From M3007 sp039804245 (GTDB lineage: Bacteria > Bacteroidota > Bacteroidia > Chitinophagales > Saprospiraceae): a DNA stretch of 15,116 nucleotides. Both the position numbers and the translations under genes were made by a program. The notes below the pieces were generated by a model, which saw only the letters and a program-made list of their open reading frames with translations, was not told the DNA's origin and did not search any database. Where the stretch lies: the NCBI GenBank assembly GCA_039804245.1, contig JBDLWO010000229.1:1-15116 (forward strand), in the 5' to 3' direction. Every line of letters starts with the position of its first letter. The stretch's first letter is position 1. Below, in pieces: positions 1 to 7,255 of the stretch.

Positions 1-16
1 GGTTTTTTGGGGTTAT

Positions 17-57
17 ACAGGGTGCTACCAGTATCTGGTCAGTGCCCTGTTTTTTTT
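17..57 (+). terminator. Intrinsic terminator of an upstream gene
   Basis: A long hairpin is followed by a run of seven T. The outer arms ACAGGG (17-22) and CCCTGT (45-50) pair perfectly. The stem continues through two G-U pairs and two Watson-Crick pairs, with one bulged C, into an inner ACCAG/CTGGT stem closed by a 3-nt loop. The T-run (51-57) follows on the plus strand and there is no matching A-run on the other side. It therefore most likely ends a plus-strand transcript that begins before the window. No coding sequence of that gene is visible here. Confidence 0.85.
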
Positions 58-110
58 GTGTTAAATTCCAAAATATTTCATGTTTTCAGATGCGTTTCAG
101 CAAATTGTAT

Positions 111-119
111 TAACTTTGC
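111..119 (+). promoter_or_regulatory. Putative promoter -7 box for rimP-nusA-infB
   Basis: TAACTTTGC matches the Bacteroidota -7 consensus TAnnTTTG. It lies between the upstream terminator and the rimP leader, so it is well placed to drive the operon, with transcription starting around 122-126. No exact TTG is visible at the -33 spacing; the region there is T-rich (TTTTC). The call rests on the motif and its position only. Confidence 0.55.
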
Positions 120-140
120 GCTCTGAAAGCATGGAACTTT

Positions 141-176
141 AACGAAAGAGGGAACCCGCAAGTTCCCTCTTTCGTT
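141..176 (+). promoter_or_regulatory. rimP leader hairpin, possible attenuator
   Basis: A perfect 15-bp inverted repeat (arms 141-155 and 162-176) encloses the 6-nt loop CCGCAA. It lies inside the predicted 5' leader of the rimP operon, 31 nt before the start codon. The GC-rich core (GAGGGAAC/GTTCCCTC) is followed by TTTCGTTT, so a shorter form of the stem resembles an intrinsic terminator with a weak U-tract. An upstream GGAACTT (133-139) is complementary to AAGTTCC (160-166), which overlaps the 3' arm and could form a competing structure. A role in attenuation, perhaps through NusA made by the same operon, is inference. Confidence 0.6.
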
Positions 177-207
177 TATAAGGCGCCATGCCTACGGCTG
201 AATTACG

Positions 208-690
208 ATGGAAATAACAGATCGCATTGAAAAACTGCTGGAAGAGAAATATACCTCCGATGAAGCTTTTTCGGATTGCTTCACGGTGGATATTGAGTTG
301 TCAGCTTCGAAGAAGTTGTGTGTATTCATTGACAGCGACAGTGGATTCACCTTCGAAAAATGCCAGAAAGTAAGTCGTTATCTGGAGCATATTCTTGATG
401 AAAATGGCTGGCTTGGAGAAAAATACATACTGGAGGTGAGCAGCCCCGGTATCGGACGTCCACTCAAATTCCCGAGACAGTACGCCAGTAACACCGGAAG
501 GACACTTTCTGTGAGCGTAACGGATCAGGAGCAGCCTATTACTGGCAAAGTTTTATCAGCCGATGACAAACAGGTGATTCTGGTGAATACCGTTGTCGAA
601 AAGGTGGACAAGAAAAAGAAGGAAGTGCTGGTAGAAACAGCCATTCCCTATGACAGGATCGTGAAAGCGGTAGTCAAACTTGATTTCTGA
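208..690 (+). CDS. rimP: Ribosome maturation factor RimP
   Basis: RimP is a cytoplasmic factor that binds the 30S subunit and is needed for late 16S rRNA folding and protein assembly. The 160-residue length is usual for the family. The family signature appears at about residues 73-87 (YILEVSSPGIGRPLK), at the end of the alpha/beta N-terminal domain. A small SH3-like beta-barrel domain follows, ending in AIPYDRIVKAVVKLDF. It is the first gene of rimP-nusA-infB, a gene order conserved across many bacteria, and nusA starts 35 nt downstream. ATG at 208 fits the usual N-terminus; an ATG at 188 is out of frame. There is no convincing Shine-Dalgarno sequence, which is common in Bacteroidota. The gene sits behind a promoter-like box and a strong leader hairpin. 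Confidence 0.95.
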   Translation: MEITDRIEKLLEEKYTSDEAFSDCFTVDIELSASKKLCVFIDSDSGFTFEKCQKVSRYLEHILDENGWLGEKYILEVSSPGIGRPLKFPRQYASNTGRTLSVSVTDQEQPITGKVLSADDKQVILVNTVVEKVDKKKKEVLVETAIPYDRIVKAVVKLDF

Positions 691-725
691 AATATTCATT
701 CGTTCAACTCAAACCATAAAAGGAA

Positions 726-1970
726 ATGGTCAACTTAGTAGATGTATTCTCCGAGTTTAAAACCGGGAAGAATATTGACCGCCCAACCATGGTGCGCGTA
801 CTGGAGGACGTGTTCCGCACCCTGATCAAGAAAAAATACGGTACCGATGACAACTTCGATGTTATCGTAAACACGAATACCGGCGACCTTGAAATATGGC
901 GCGTACGGGAAGTGGTGACCGACGGCGAGGTTACCAACGAACTGGCCCAGGTCAGTATATCCGAAGCACACGCTATTGACGAAAGTGTGGATGTCGGCGA
1001 TGAGTGCTATGAACAGCTTTCCATCGAGGACTTCGGCAGAAGGGCTATCATGGCAGCCCGCCAGACGCTCGTCTCCAGAATTATGGAGCTGGAGAAAGAT
1101 GAGATTTTCCGCAAGTACTCCGAAAGGATTGGTGAAGTCGTTATAGGTGAGGTAAGTCAGGTTGTAAAACGTGAAATTCTTGTACTCGACGACGCCACCA
1201 GCAACGAACTGGTACTTCCCTACACCGAACTGATCCGGAACGACCGCTATCACAAGGGCGATGTAGTCAAGGGTATTATCAGCAAGGTTGAGATGCGAAA
1301 TAACGCACCTTATGTCATGATCAGCCGTACCGATCCTGCTTTTCTGGCAAAACTGCTGGAGGCGGAAGTGCCCGAGATAGAAGACGGCGTGATCGAAATC
1401 AAGAATATTGTTCGTTTGCCGGGTGAACGCGCCAAAGTGGCCGTCGAAAGCCACGACGAACGAATTGATCCGGTCGGTGCATGTGTGGGCATGAAGGGCA
1501 GCCGCATACACGGTATCGTGCGCGAACTTCGGAATGAAAATATTGACATCATCAACTACACGACAAACCTGTCGCTTTACATCCAGAGAAGTCTGACACC
1601 CGCCAAAATCACATCCATTGATATAGACCAGGAACGCAAACGCGCCAATGTCTATCTCGACGCCGATCAGGTGAGTCTCGCCATCGGCAAAGCCGGAAGC
1701 AATATCAAGCTGGCCACCCGACTCACCGGGTACGAAATTGACGTTTATCGCAATCAGGCTGAATACGAAGTGGATGATGTTGATCTGGAGGAATTCGGAG
1801 ACGCTATCGAGCCATGGGTAATCGAAGCACTTAAAAATATCGGTTGTGATACCGCCCGACAGGTGCTCGAACTCAGTATTGATGAGCTCGTTCGCCGTAC
1901 CGATCTGGAAGAAGAAACCATCAAGGATGTTCACCGGATTCTCGCTGAAGAATTCGAGGAGGAGAAATGA
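726..1970 (+). CDS. nusA: Transcription termination/antitermination factor NusA
   Basis: NusA binds RNA polymerase and nascent RNA, modulating pausing, intrinsic termination and antitermination. The 414-residue protein shows the usual order: an N-terminal RNAP-binding domain (about 1-125); an S1 domain (about 134-200, starting ERIGEVVIGEVSQV); KH1 with GMKGSRI at 255-261; KH2 with AIGKAGSNI at 319-327; and an acidic linker followed by a C-terminal helix-hairpin-helix-like segment (about 362-412). This is shorter than the E. coli protein, which has two C-terminal acidic repeats, but is a common length outside Proteobacteria. The start is supported by AAAAGGAA immediately upstream. It lies between rimP and infB and is probably co-transcribed with them. 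NusA commonly influences expression of its own operon, which is relevant to the hairpin before rimP. Confidence 0.97.
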   Translation: MVNLVDVFSEFKTGKNIDRPTMVRVLEDVFRTLIKKKYGTDDNFDVIVNTNTGDLEIWRVREVVTDGEVTNELAQVSISEAHAIDESVDVGDECYEQLSIEDFGRRAIMAARQTLVSRIMELEKDEIFRKYSERIGEVVIGEVSQVVKREILVLDDATSNELVLPYTELIRNDRYHKGDVVKGIISKVEMRNNAPYVMISRTDPAFLAKLLEAEVPEIEDGVIEIKNIVRLPGERAKVAVESHDERIDPVGACVGMKGSRIHGIVRELRNENIDIINYTTNLSLYIQRSLTPAKITSIDIDQERKRANVYLDADQVSLAIGKAGSNIKLATRLTGYEIDVYRNQAEYEVDDVDLEEFGDAIEPWVIEALKNIGCDTARQVLELSIDELVRRTDLEEETIKDVHRILAEEFEEEK

Positions 1971-2032
1971 AAAATATAGTCCAAAAGTCATCGAATTTTT
2001 TTATGTACTTTTGCACTCTGTTTTGTCACTAA
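1967..2032 (+). CDS. Possible 21-codon ORF overlapping the nusA stop
   Basis: An ATG overlaps the nusA stop codon (ATGA arrangement) and opens a 21-codon frame ending at TAA 2030-2032. It follows a GAGGAGGAG stretch (1956-1964) that looks like the strongest Shine-Dalgarno sequence in the window. However, those bases also encode the Glu-rich NusA tail, so the resemblance may be accidental. The peptide is short, Phe/Ser/Cys-rich and matches nothing I recognise. The promoter-like TACTTTTG for infB lies inside it. I think it is more likely non-functional than real. Confidence 0.15.
   Translation: MKNIVQKSSNFFMYFCTLFCH
2006..2014 (+). promoter_or_regulatory. Putative internal promoter -7 box before infB
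   Basis: TACTTTTGC matches TAnnTTTG in the 168-nt gap between nusA and infB, preceded by an AT-rich tract. No exact TTG lies at the expected -33 distance. If it is active, infB would have its own transcript with a leader of about 120 nt in addition to read-through from rimP-nusA. The otherwise unexplained length of this gap supports the idea. Confidence 0.5.
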
Positions 2033-2138
2033 CCAAAAATAAAAGCCTTCTAAACGTTACTTTTTTCAGTGGAGAAACTGGCGTTGTCCCGCTGGCGCTC
2101 AATTCAAAAATTTTCAATAAAGCAGGAAAAAACACTGC

Positions 2139-5117
2139 ATGGCAACTAAACTCATTAAGGTAGCAAAGGAATTTAACGTTGGTCTGCACACCATCGTGGA
2201 AACCCTTCATAACAAGGGCTTTCACGGTGTTGAGGAAAAACCTACTGCCGACATCAGCGATGAAATGCTGCTGGTTCTCCAGAAGGAGTTCCAGAAAGAC
2301 CTGGCTATCAAAAAAGAGGCAGACAAACTCGCACGGCCCTCACTGAAAAAGGAACAGCCTGCGCCAACTGTTACAACTACTCCAGCCTCTTCCGCGCCTT
2401 CCACGCCAGCAACACCGCGCCCCTCTCTGCTCCCTCCACGCGAACCGGCAGTACCCAAAGAGGAACCCAGGCCCACCCCGGCTCCGCCACCCCCTCCTCC
2501 GCCACCGGCAGCCAAAGAGGAACCCGCTCCCGAACCCCGTCGCGAACGACCGGGCGGACTGCGTATTTTGGGTAAAATTGATCTCGACAAGCCCAAGGCC
2601 CAGCCAGCTCAGCCACAACCCAAAAAGGAGGAACCCAAACCGGCACCCCCTCCTCCACCAACCCCGGCCAGGGAAGAGCCTGTCGTACAGAAAAAGGAAA
2701 CTACACCACCTCCGCCCAGGAAACAGGAATCTCCTCCTCCTCCGGCACCGGTACCTCCAACGCCCACCCCGACTCCGGCACAGACGCCCACAGATGATGT
2801 CATCCGTGCAGATGCTCCTACACTGCGAGGCCTGAAAATTCTGGGTAAAATCAATCTGGATAAACCCCAGCCGTCTTCATCCGGCAGCAGTGGTAATGAC
2901 CGTGGCAATCAGGGCCGTCGCGATGGCCGCGGTGGAAACCAGAACCAGGGTAACAGAGGCAACCAGCAAGGTGGCAATAACCAGGATAACCGGTCCTCCG
3001 GCCAACGGCCGCAGGGCGGCGGTAACCAGCAGGGCGGCAGCGGTAACAGCTCATCGTCATCGTCCGATGAACGCCAGAAGCGCAAACGCAGGAAGGTGCA
3101 GCAACCTATTACTGCCGAATCCATCCAGCAGACAATCGCCGGGAATCAGGGCGACAAAAAGGGAAGAGGACGTACAGAGGTATCCAAGGAAGTATCCCAG
3201 AAGGATATCGAAAATCAGATCCGCCAGACAATGGCACGGATCGGTGCAGGCGCCAACCGCAAGCGACAGCGCGTGCGCCGCGATAAACGCGAAGAAATGC
3301 GCGAACGGGCAGAAATGGCCGAACAACAACGCGCAGAAAATGAAAAGGTACTGCAGGTAGCCGAGTTTATCTCGGTCTCGGATCTGGCATCACTCATAGA
3401 CGTAAGACCAGCCGATGTTATCAAGGCCTGTATGTCACTCGGCATCTTCGTTTCCATTAACCAGCGCCTCGATGCCGAAATCATCGAACTGGTAGCCAAT
3501 GAGTTCGGATTCGAAGTCAAATTTATCACCGCCGAAGAACAGGTCGAAGTCGAAGAGGAGGAAATTGATGATCCAAAGGATCTCCTCCACCGACAGCCCA
3601 TCGTCACTGTCATGGGTCACGTTGACCACGGTAAAACATCGCTGCTCGACCATATCCGCTCCGCAAATGTGGCACAGGGCGAAGCAGGTGGTATCACCCA
3701 GCACATCGGCGCCTATGAAGTAGGTGTAGGCGACGGTACCGGAAAAATCACGTTCCTCGATACACCGGGTCACGAAGCCTTCACGGCCATGCGTGCTCGT
3801 GGTGCCAAGGTAACTGATATCGCTATTATCGTGATCGCAGCTGACGACAGTATCATGCCGCAAACCCGTGAGGCAATCAGCCACGCACAGGCCGCCGGTG
3901 TTCCTATCGTGTTCGCTATCAACAAGATCGATAAACCGGGCGCCGATCCCGAACGTATCAAAAATGAACTCGCCCAGATGAACTTCCTCGTGGAAGAATG
4001 GGGCGGTAAATACCAGAGCCAGGATATCTCGGCCAAAAAGGGTACCAATATTGACAAACTTCTCGAAAAGGTACTCCTCGAAGCCGAAATTCTCGAACTG
4101 AAGGCCAACCCGAAACGACGCGCAGTAGGTACGCTCCTCGAAGCATCGCTCGAAAAAGGTCTCGGCTATGTATCCAAGGTGCTCATTGAAAACGGCACTA
4201 TCCGCGTGGGAGACCCCATGATCGCCGGTGAATTCTCCGGTCGCGTCAAAGCACTGTTCAACGAACGGGGCAAGAAGGTGCAAAGCGCAGGACCCGCTCA
4301 GCCAGTGGTTATTCTCGGTCTGCCGGGAGCCCCGCAGGCCGGTGAAAAAATCAAGGTGGCCAACTCCGAAAGCGAAGCCAAGGAAATCGCCAGCAAACGT
4401 GCCCAGATTATCAGGGAACAGGCTAACCGGGCCACCAAGCGTATCTCCCTCGAAGAAATCGGACGCCGTCTGGCTCTCGGTAACTTCAAGGAACTCAAAA
4501 TTATCGTTAAAGGTGACGTGGACGGCTCAGTGGAGGCTCTCAGCGACTCGCTGATCAAGCTCTCCATGGAGAAAATTCAGGTCAGTGTCATCCACAAGGC
4601 CGTGGGCCAGATCGTGGACAGCGATGTCATGCTGGCTTCCGCTTCCGATGCGATTATCGTCGGCTTCCAGGTACGTCCATCCCTCACAGCACGTAAACTC
4701 GCAGAAAAAGAAGGGGTCGAAATCAAACTCTACTCCATTATCTACGAGGCTATCGAGGAAATCAAGTCCGCTATGGAGGGTATGCTCGAACCCGTCAAGG
4801 AAGAGGAAATCATGGGTCAGGTCGAAATCCGTGAAGTCTACAAAATCTCCAAGGTGGGAACTGTGGCAGGTTGCCAGGTACTGGAAGGTAAAGTCAGCAG
4901 GAACCACTACGTCAGGGTTATCCGCAACGGTATCGTGGTTTACCCCGCCAATCCAAGCCAACACGCAGAACTGGCATCCCTCAAACGATTCAAAGAGGAT
5001 GCAAAAGAAGTCAAAGCAGGTCTCGAGTGTGGTCTTACTATCAAAAACTTCAACGACATCAAGGCAGGAGACGTAGTCGAATCTTATGTTGTCAATGAAG
5101 TGAAATCGAAGCTGTAA
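2139..5117 (+). CDS. infB: Translation initiation factor IF-2
   Basis: IF2 is the GTPase that brings formyl-Met-tRNA to the 30S subunit and promotes 50S joining. An N-terminal IF2_N-like fold lies at about 1-50, with a second copy at about 405-463. Between them is a long disordered linker: Pro/Glu/Lys-rich to about 230, then Gly/Asn/Gln/Ser-rich at about 246-312, then a basic stretch around 315-319. The linker carries two copies of a GKI-(D/N)-LDKP motif. All GTPase motifs are intact: GHVDHGKT (493-500), GGITQ (near 518), DTPGH (541-545), NKID (595-598) and SAKKG (631-635). Domains II, III and the C-terminal fMet-tRNA-binding domain follow. At 992 residues it exceeds the E. coli protein because of the linker. 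The start is preceded by a weak AGGA at 2124-2127. It is the third gene of the operon and is followed directly by a terminator. Confidence 0.98.
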   Translation: MATKLIKVAKEFNVGLHTIVETLHNKGFHGVEEKPTADISDEMLLVLQKEFQKDLAIKKEADKLARPSLKKEQPAPTVTTTPASSAPSTPATPRPSLLPPREPAVPKEEPRPTPAPPPPPPPPAAKEEPAPEPRRERPGGLRILGKIDLDKPKAQPAQPQPKKEEPKPAPPPPPTPAREEPVVQKKETTPPPPRKQESPPPPAPVPPTPTPTPAQTPTDDVIRADAPTLRGLKILGKINLDKPQPSSSGSSGNDRGNQGRRDGRGGNQNQGNRGNQQGGNNQDNRSSGQRPQGGGNQQGGSGNSSSSSSDERQKRKRRKVQQPITAESIQQTIAGNQGDKKGRGRTEVSKEVSQKDIENQIRQTMARIGAGANRKRQRVRRDKREEMRERAEMAEQQRAENEKVLQVAEFISVSDLASLIDVRPADVIKACMSLGIFVSINQRLDAEIIELVANEFGFEVKFITAEEQVEVEEEEIDDPKDLLHRQPIVTVMGHVDHGKTSLLDHIRSANVAQGEAGGITQHIGAYEVGVGDGTGKITFLDTPGHEAFTAMRARGAKVTDIAIIVIAADDSIMPQTREAISHAQAAGVPIVFAINKIDKPGADPERIKNELAQMNFLVEEWGGKYQSQDISAKKGTNIDKLLEKVLLEAEILELKANPKRRAVGTLLEASLEKGLGYVSKVLIENGTIRVGDPMIAGEFSGRVKALFNERGKKVQSAGPAQPVVILGLPGAPQAGEKIKVANSESEAKEIASKRAQIIREQANRATKRISLEEIGRRLALGNFKELKIIVKGDVDGSVEALSDSLIKLSMEKIQVSVIHKAVGQIVDSDVMLASASDAIIVGFQVRPSLTARKLAEKEGVEIKLYSIIYEAIEEIKSAMEGMLEPVKEEEIMGQVEIREVYKISKVGTVAGCQVLEGKVSRNHYVRVIRNGIVVYPANPSQHAELASLKRFKEDAKEVKAGLECGLTIKNFNDIKAGDVVESYVVNEVKSKL
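2559..2594 (+). repeat. IF2 linker motif, copy 1
   Basis: This encodes residues 141-152, LRILGKIDLDKP, within the disordered IF2 linker. It matches copy 2 (2832-2867) at 10 of 12 residues, although the surrounding linker differs in composition. Similar GKIDL-type motifs occur in IF2 linkers of other Bacteroidota as I recall them, so it is probably a short linear motif rather than a recent duplication. Confidence 0.7.
2832..2867 (+). repeat. IF2 linker motif, copy 2
   Basis: This encodes residues 232-243, LKILGKINLDKP, the second copy of the motif at 2559-2594. Both are preceded by a short Leu/Arg-Gly segment and followed by Pro/Gln/Ser. Codons differ at several positions between copies, which points to an old duplication kept at the protein level. 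Confidence 0.7.
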
Positions 5118-5152
5118 TATACTTACGCGCAATATTGAATGTCACGTGCCCT

Positions 5153-5192
5153 GTCCCGAATTGTCTCTTTAAGGATAATTCGGGACTTTTTT
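5153..5192 (+). terminator. Terminator of the rimP-nusA-infB operon
   Basis: A perfect 10-bp stem, GTCCCGAATT (5153-5162) with AATTCGGGAC (5177-5186), has a 14-nt loop and is followed by six T (5187-5192). It lies 36 nt after the infB stop codon on the same strand, which makes it a clear intrinsic terminator. Confidence 0.9.
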
Positions 5193-5234
5193 GTGCCATT
5201 TTCCCTTCTTTAACCAAAGAACAGGTTTCCAAAG

Positions 5235-5267
5235 TTGATAATTATACATATGTATGCCTAAATTTGC
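5235..5267 (+). promoter_or_regulatory. Putative promoter of the M23 peptidase gene
   Basis: TTG (5235-5237) and TAAATTTGC (5259-5267) are separated by 21 nt, the spacing described for Bacteroidota -33/-7 promoters. It is the only promoter-like site in the window with both boxes. It lies just after the infB terminator. The -7 box overlaps the ATG-proximal codons of the longest reading frame (ATG 5254), which argues for initiation at ATG 5272 on an almost leaderless transcript. Confidence 0.6.
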
Positions 5268-5271
5268 CATT

Positions 5272-7029
5272 ATGAATCATTTTTGGAGGTTTACTATATT
5301 CGTCTCCGGCATGCTTCCGGTATGCTGGATGTTACTTGAAGGAAATAGCATCCCGGGCCGGCAACTTATGCATGAACCCGATCCTGTGGTGCATCCCAAA
5401 GATTTTTTCGGACAACCTGTTCCCGGCGCCGTCGCTCTCACAGGTACCTGCGGAGAACTCAGGCCCGACCACTTTCATGCAGGTATAGATATTGATGGCG
5501 TAACAGGAGCCCCCGTTCTGGCGTCCGCCGACGGATATGTTGACCTTGTCAAAGTCAGCTGTAACGGATATGGAAATGTTCTGTATATCAAACACGCCAA
5601 CGGATATACTACCGTTTATGCGCATCTCGACAAGTTTTCACCCGAAATTCAGGCGTTTGTACGTGAAAACCAGTATCGCAGAGAGCGTTTTGAAATAGAA
5701 CTGAACCCACCTGTTTCAAGATTCCCGGTAAGGAAAGGGCAGGAAATCGGCAAAATTGGCAACACTGGCAGCTCGGCAGGCTCCCACCTGCATTTCGAAG
5801 TCCGCGACCCCCGCGGCAGAAGTGTCAACCCGCTCCTGTTGGGTATTCCCGTGAGCGACAATATTGCTCCCGAGTTCCGCGATATGAAGTTCTATGTCCT
5901 CAGTGAAAAAAGGGAGGTGCTTTCCAGTAAACCGTTCCCTCTCATGAAGGACAAAACAGGCCATATCGGACTGGCCGACGATACGGTCAGAATTGGCGCC
6001 TGGCGCGTCGGATTCGGTGTAAAGGCCTACGACCGGACCAACGGAAGAAGGAATGACAATGGTGTATATTCAGTAACAATGTGGGCCGATGACCAGCTCT
6101 CTTTCGAGTGGACGGCCGAAACGTTTGACTTCGATGAAACACGATACCTGAATGCGCATATTGACTACTCCGCGAGAAAAAGATATGACGCCTGGTTCCA
6201 CCGCTGTTTCGTACTCCCCGGAAATGAACTCAGTAATTACACCATAACGCCCTCTATGGGCGCTATCAAACTGTACAAGGACAAGCCCGTACAGATAAAA
6301 ATAAGGATCGCCGATGCATTGGGTAATTCCAATACACTGATATTCTGGGTGTTACGCGATGCCGATGCCATGGAGACCATTGTAAGCCCCCCTTATCAGT
6401 TCGATGTTCCCTACAACGCCGATACCCGGATTGATGTGGGCGATTTTTCCGCGGTCATACCTCAGGGTGCACTCTATGAACAGCTCGGGCTGCAATTTGA
6501 GACGAAACCGCCGGTACAGGGCTCTTATTCTCAGGTGTACCGTCTTCACGATAACCTGACGCCTGTACACAAATACTTTGACATCAGCATTCAAAGCCGG
6601 GATATACCAGAAGAACTCCGGGACAGGGCCGTAATAGCCTGTGTGGGAGCAGGCCGCCCGGATAATTGCGGCGGAGAATGGGATGGAGCTGTTCTGTCAA
6701 CAAGGGTACGCCATTTCGGCAACTTCTGTATCATGGCAGACACAACGGCTCCAACGATTACCCCCGTGGTTTTCGGGCCGGATATGCGCAAGAAATCCAC
6801 CATGGCATTCCGGATTAATGATAATTTTGCTGTGACCGGTACCGCAAACGGTATGCAATACCGCGGAACTATTGATGGAGAATGGGTATTGTTCGAATAT
6901 GATAAAAAACGGGCTCGTCTGACTCACGTATTTGATGATATGACAGGCCCGGGAGAGCATCTTTTGTCGCTAACCGTAACCGACGACCGTGGAAATGCCA
7001 GGGTGTTTGAAAGAAAATTCAAAAAATAA
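5272..7029 (+). CDS. Secreted M23-family (LytM-type) metallopeptidase
   Basis: M23 enzymes are zinc peptidases that usually cleave peptidoglycan cross-links or stem peptides in the periplasm. Counting from ATG 5272 (585 residues), a hydrophobic signal segment lies at about 7-22. The motif GELRPDHFHAGID follows with ligands H69 and D73, then YAHLDK, then SHLHFEVRD with H172/H174. The catalytic set is complete, so it is probably an active hydrolase rather than a degenerate EnvC/NlpD-like activator. The roughly 380 residues after the catalytic domain look like beta-sandwich, Ig-like material without known catalytic motifs; this layout is typical of Bacteroidota M23 proteins. An in-frame ATG at 5254 would add six residues, but the promoter-like TAAATTTG falls inside them. 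There is no visible Shine-Dalgarno sequence. It stands alone between the infB terminator and porP, and no terminator is evident after it. Confidence 0.93.
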   Translation: MNHFWRFTIFVSGMLPVCWMLLEGNSIPGRQLMHEPDPVVHPKDFFGQPVPGAVALTGTCGELRPDHFHAGIDIDGVTGAPVLASADGYVDLVKVSCNGYGNVLYIKHANGYTTVYAHLDKFSPEIQAFVRENQYRRERFEIELNPPVSRFPVRKGQEIGKIGNTGSSAGSHLHFEVRDPRGRSVNPLLLGIPVSDNIAPEFRDMKFYVLSEKREVLSSKPFPLMKDKTGHIGLADDTVRIGAWRVGFGVKAYDRTNGRRNDNGVYSVTMWADDQLSFEWTAETFDFDETRYLNAHIDYSARKRYDAWFHRCFVLPGNELSNYTITPSMGAIKLYKDKPVQIKIRIADALGNSNTLIFWVLRDADAMETIVSPPYQFDVPYNADTRIDVGDFSAVIPQGALYEQLGLQFETKPPVQGSYSQVYRLHDNLTPVHKYFDISIQSRDIPEELRDRAVIACVGAGRPDNCGGEWDGAVLSTRVRHFGNFCIMADTTAPTITPVVFGPDMRKKSTMAFRINDNFAVTGTANGMQYRGTIDGEWVLFEYDKKRARLTHVFDDMTGPGEHLLSLTVTDDRGNARVFERKFKK

Positions 7030-7174
7030 ACCGTTTTGAGCCCGGTGATGAAGTCCTGAACACGTTCTTAACAAAATTGACAAAATAGAAGTGTGAGTTT
7101 CACCGTTTAAAACAAACTTTCACATTATTACGTTAAATTTTTTGACAAGATGTAGCAAGGTATCCGGAAAAACT

Positions 7175-7183
7175 TACCTTCGC
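7175..7183 (+). promoter_or_regulatory. Possible promoter -7 box for the PorP-like gene
   Basis: TACCTTCGC matches TAnnTTTG except for one position and lies about 73 nt before the likely start codon. A TTG at 7142-7144 is about 30 nt upstream, which is too far for the usual spacing. The remainder of the 226-nt gap (7030-7255) shows no gene. It contains a GTTCAAC pair spaced 20 bp apart (7208-7214 and 7228-7234). Confidence 0.35.
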
Positions 7184-7255
7184 CCCTCAAGTCGAAATCA
7201 ACTGACAGTTCAACCCAGTCGCGTACTGTTCAACTCAAACTACAAGAGTTCGCTT

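Noticed and set aside
735..1991. Long antisense open frame of 418 codons opposite nusA
   Set aside because: It mirrors nusA codon structure, has no recognisable motif and no promoter or ribosome site; nusA has full domain support. It is a shadow frame.
2222..2908. Gly/Arg-rich antisense frames opposite the IF2 linker
   Set aside because: They are produced by the Pro-rich low-complexity coding of infB read backwards.
3435..4283. Antisense frame of 282 codons opposite the IF2 G domain
   Set aside because: It lies wholly inside the conserved infB GTPase region and its translation resembles no protein family.
7096..7125. Imperfect inverted repeat (TGTGAGTTT with AAACTTTCACA) after the M23 gene
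   Set aside because: The arms are interrupted and AT-rich with no U-tract directly after, so it is too weak to call a terminator or operator.
7142..7255. Upstream extension of the PorP-like frame to a TTG codon
   Set aside because: The added residues are not conserved-looking or signal-like, while a normal signal peptide starts at 7256/7262.
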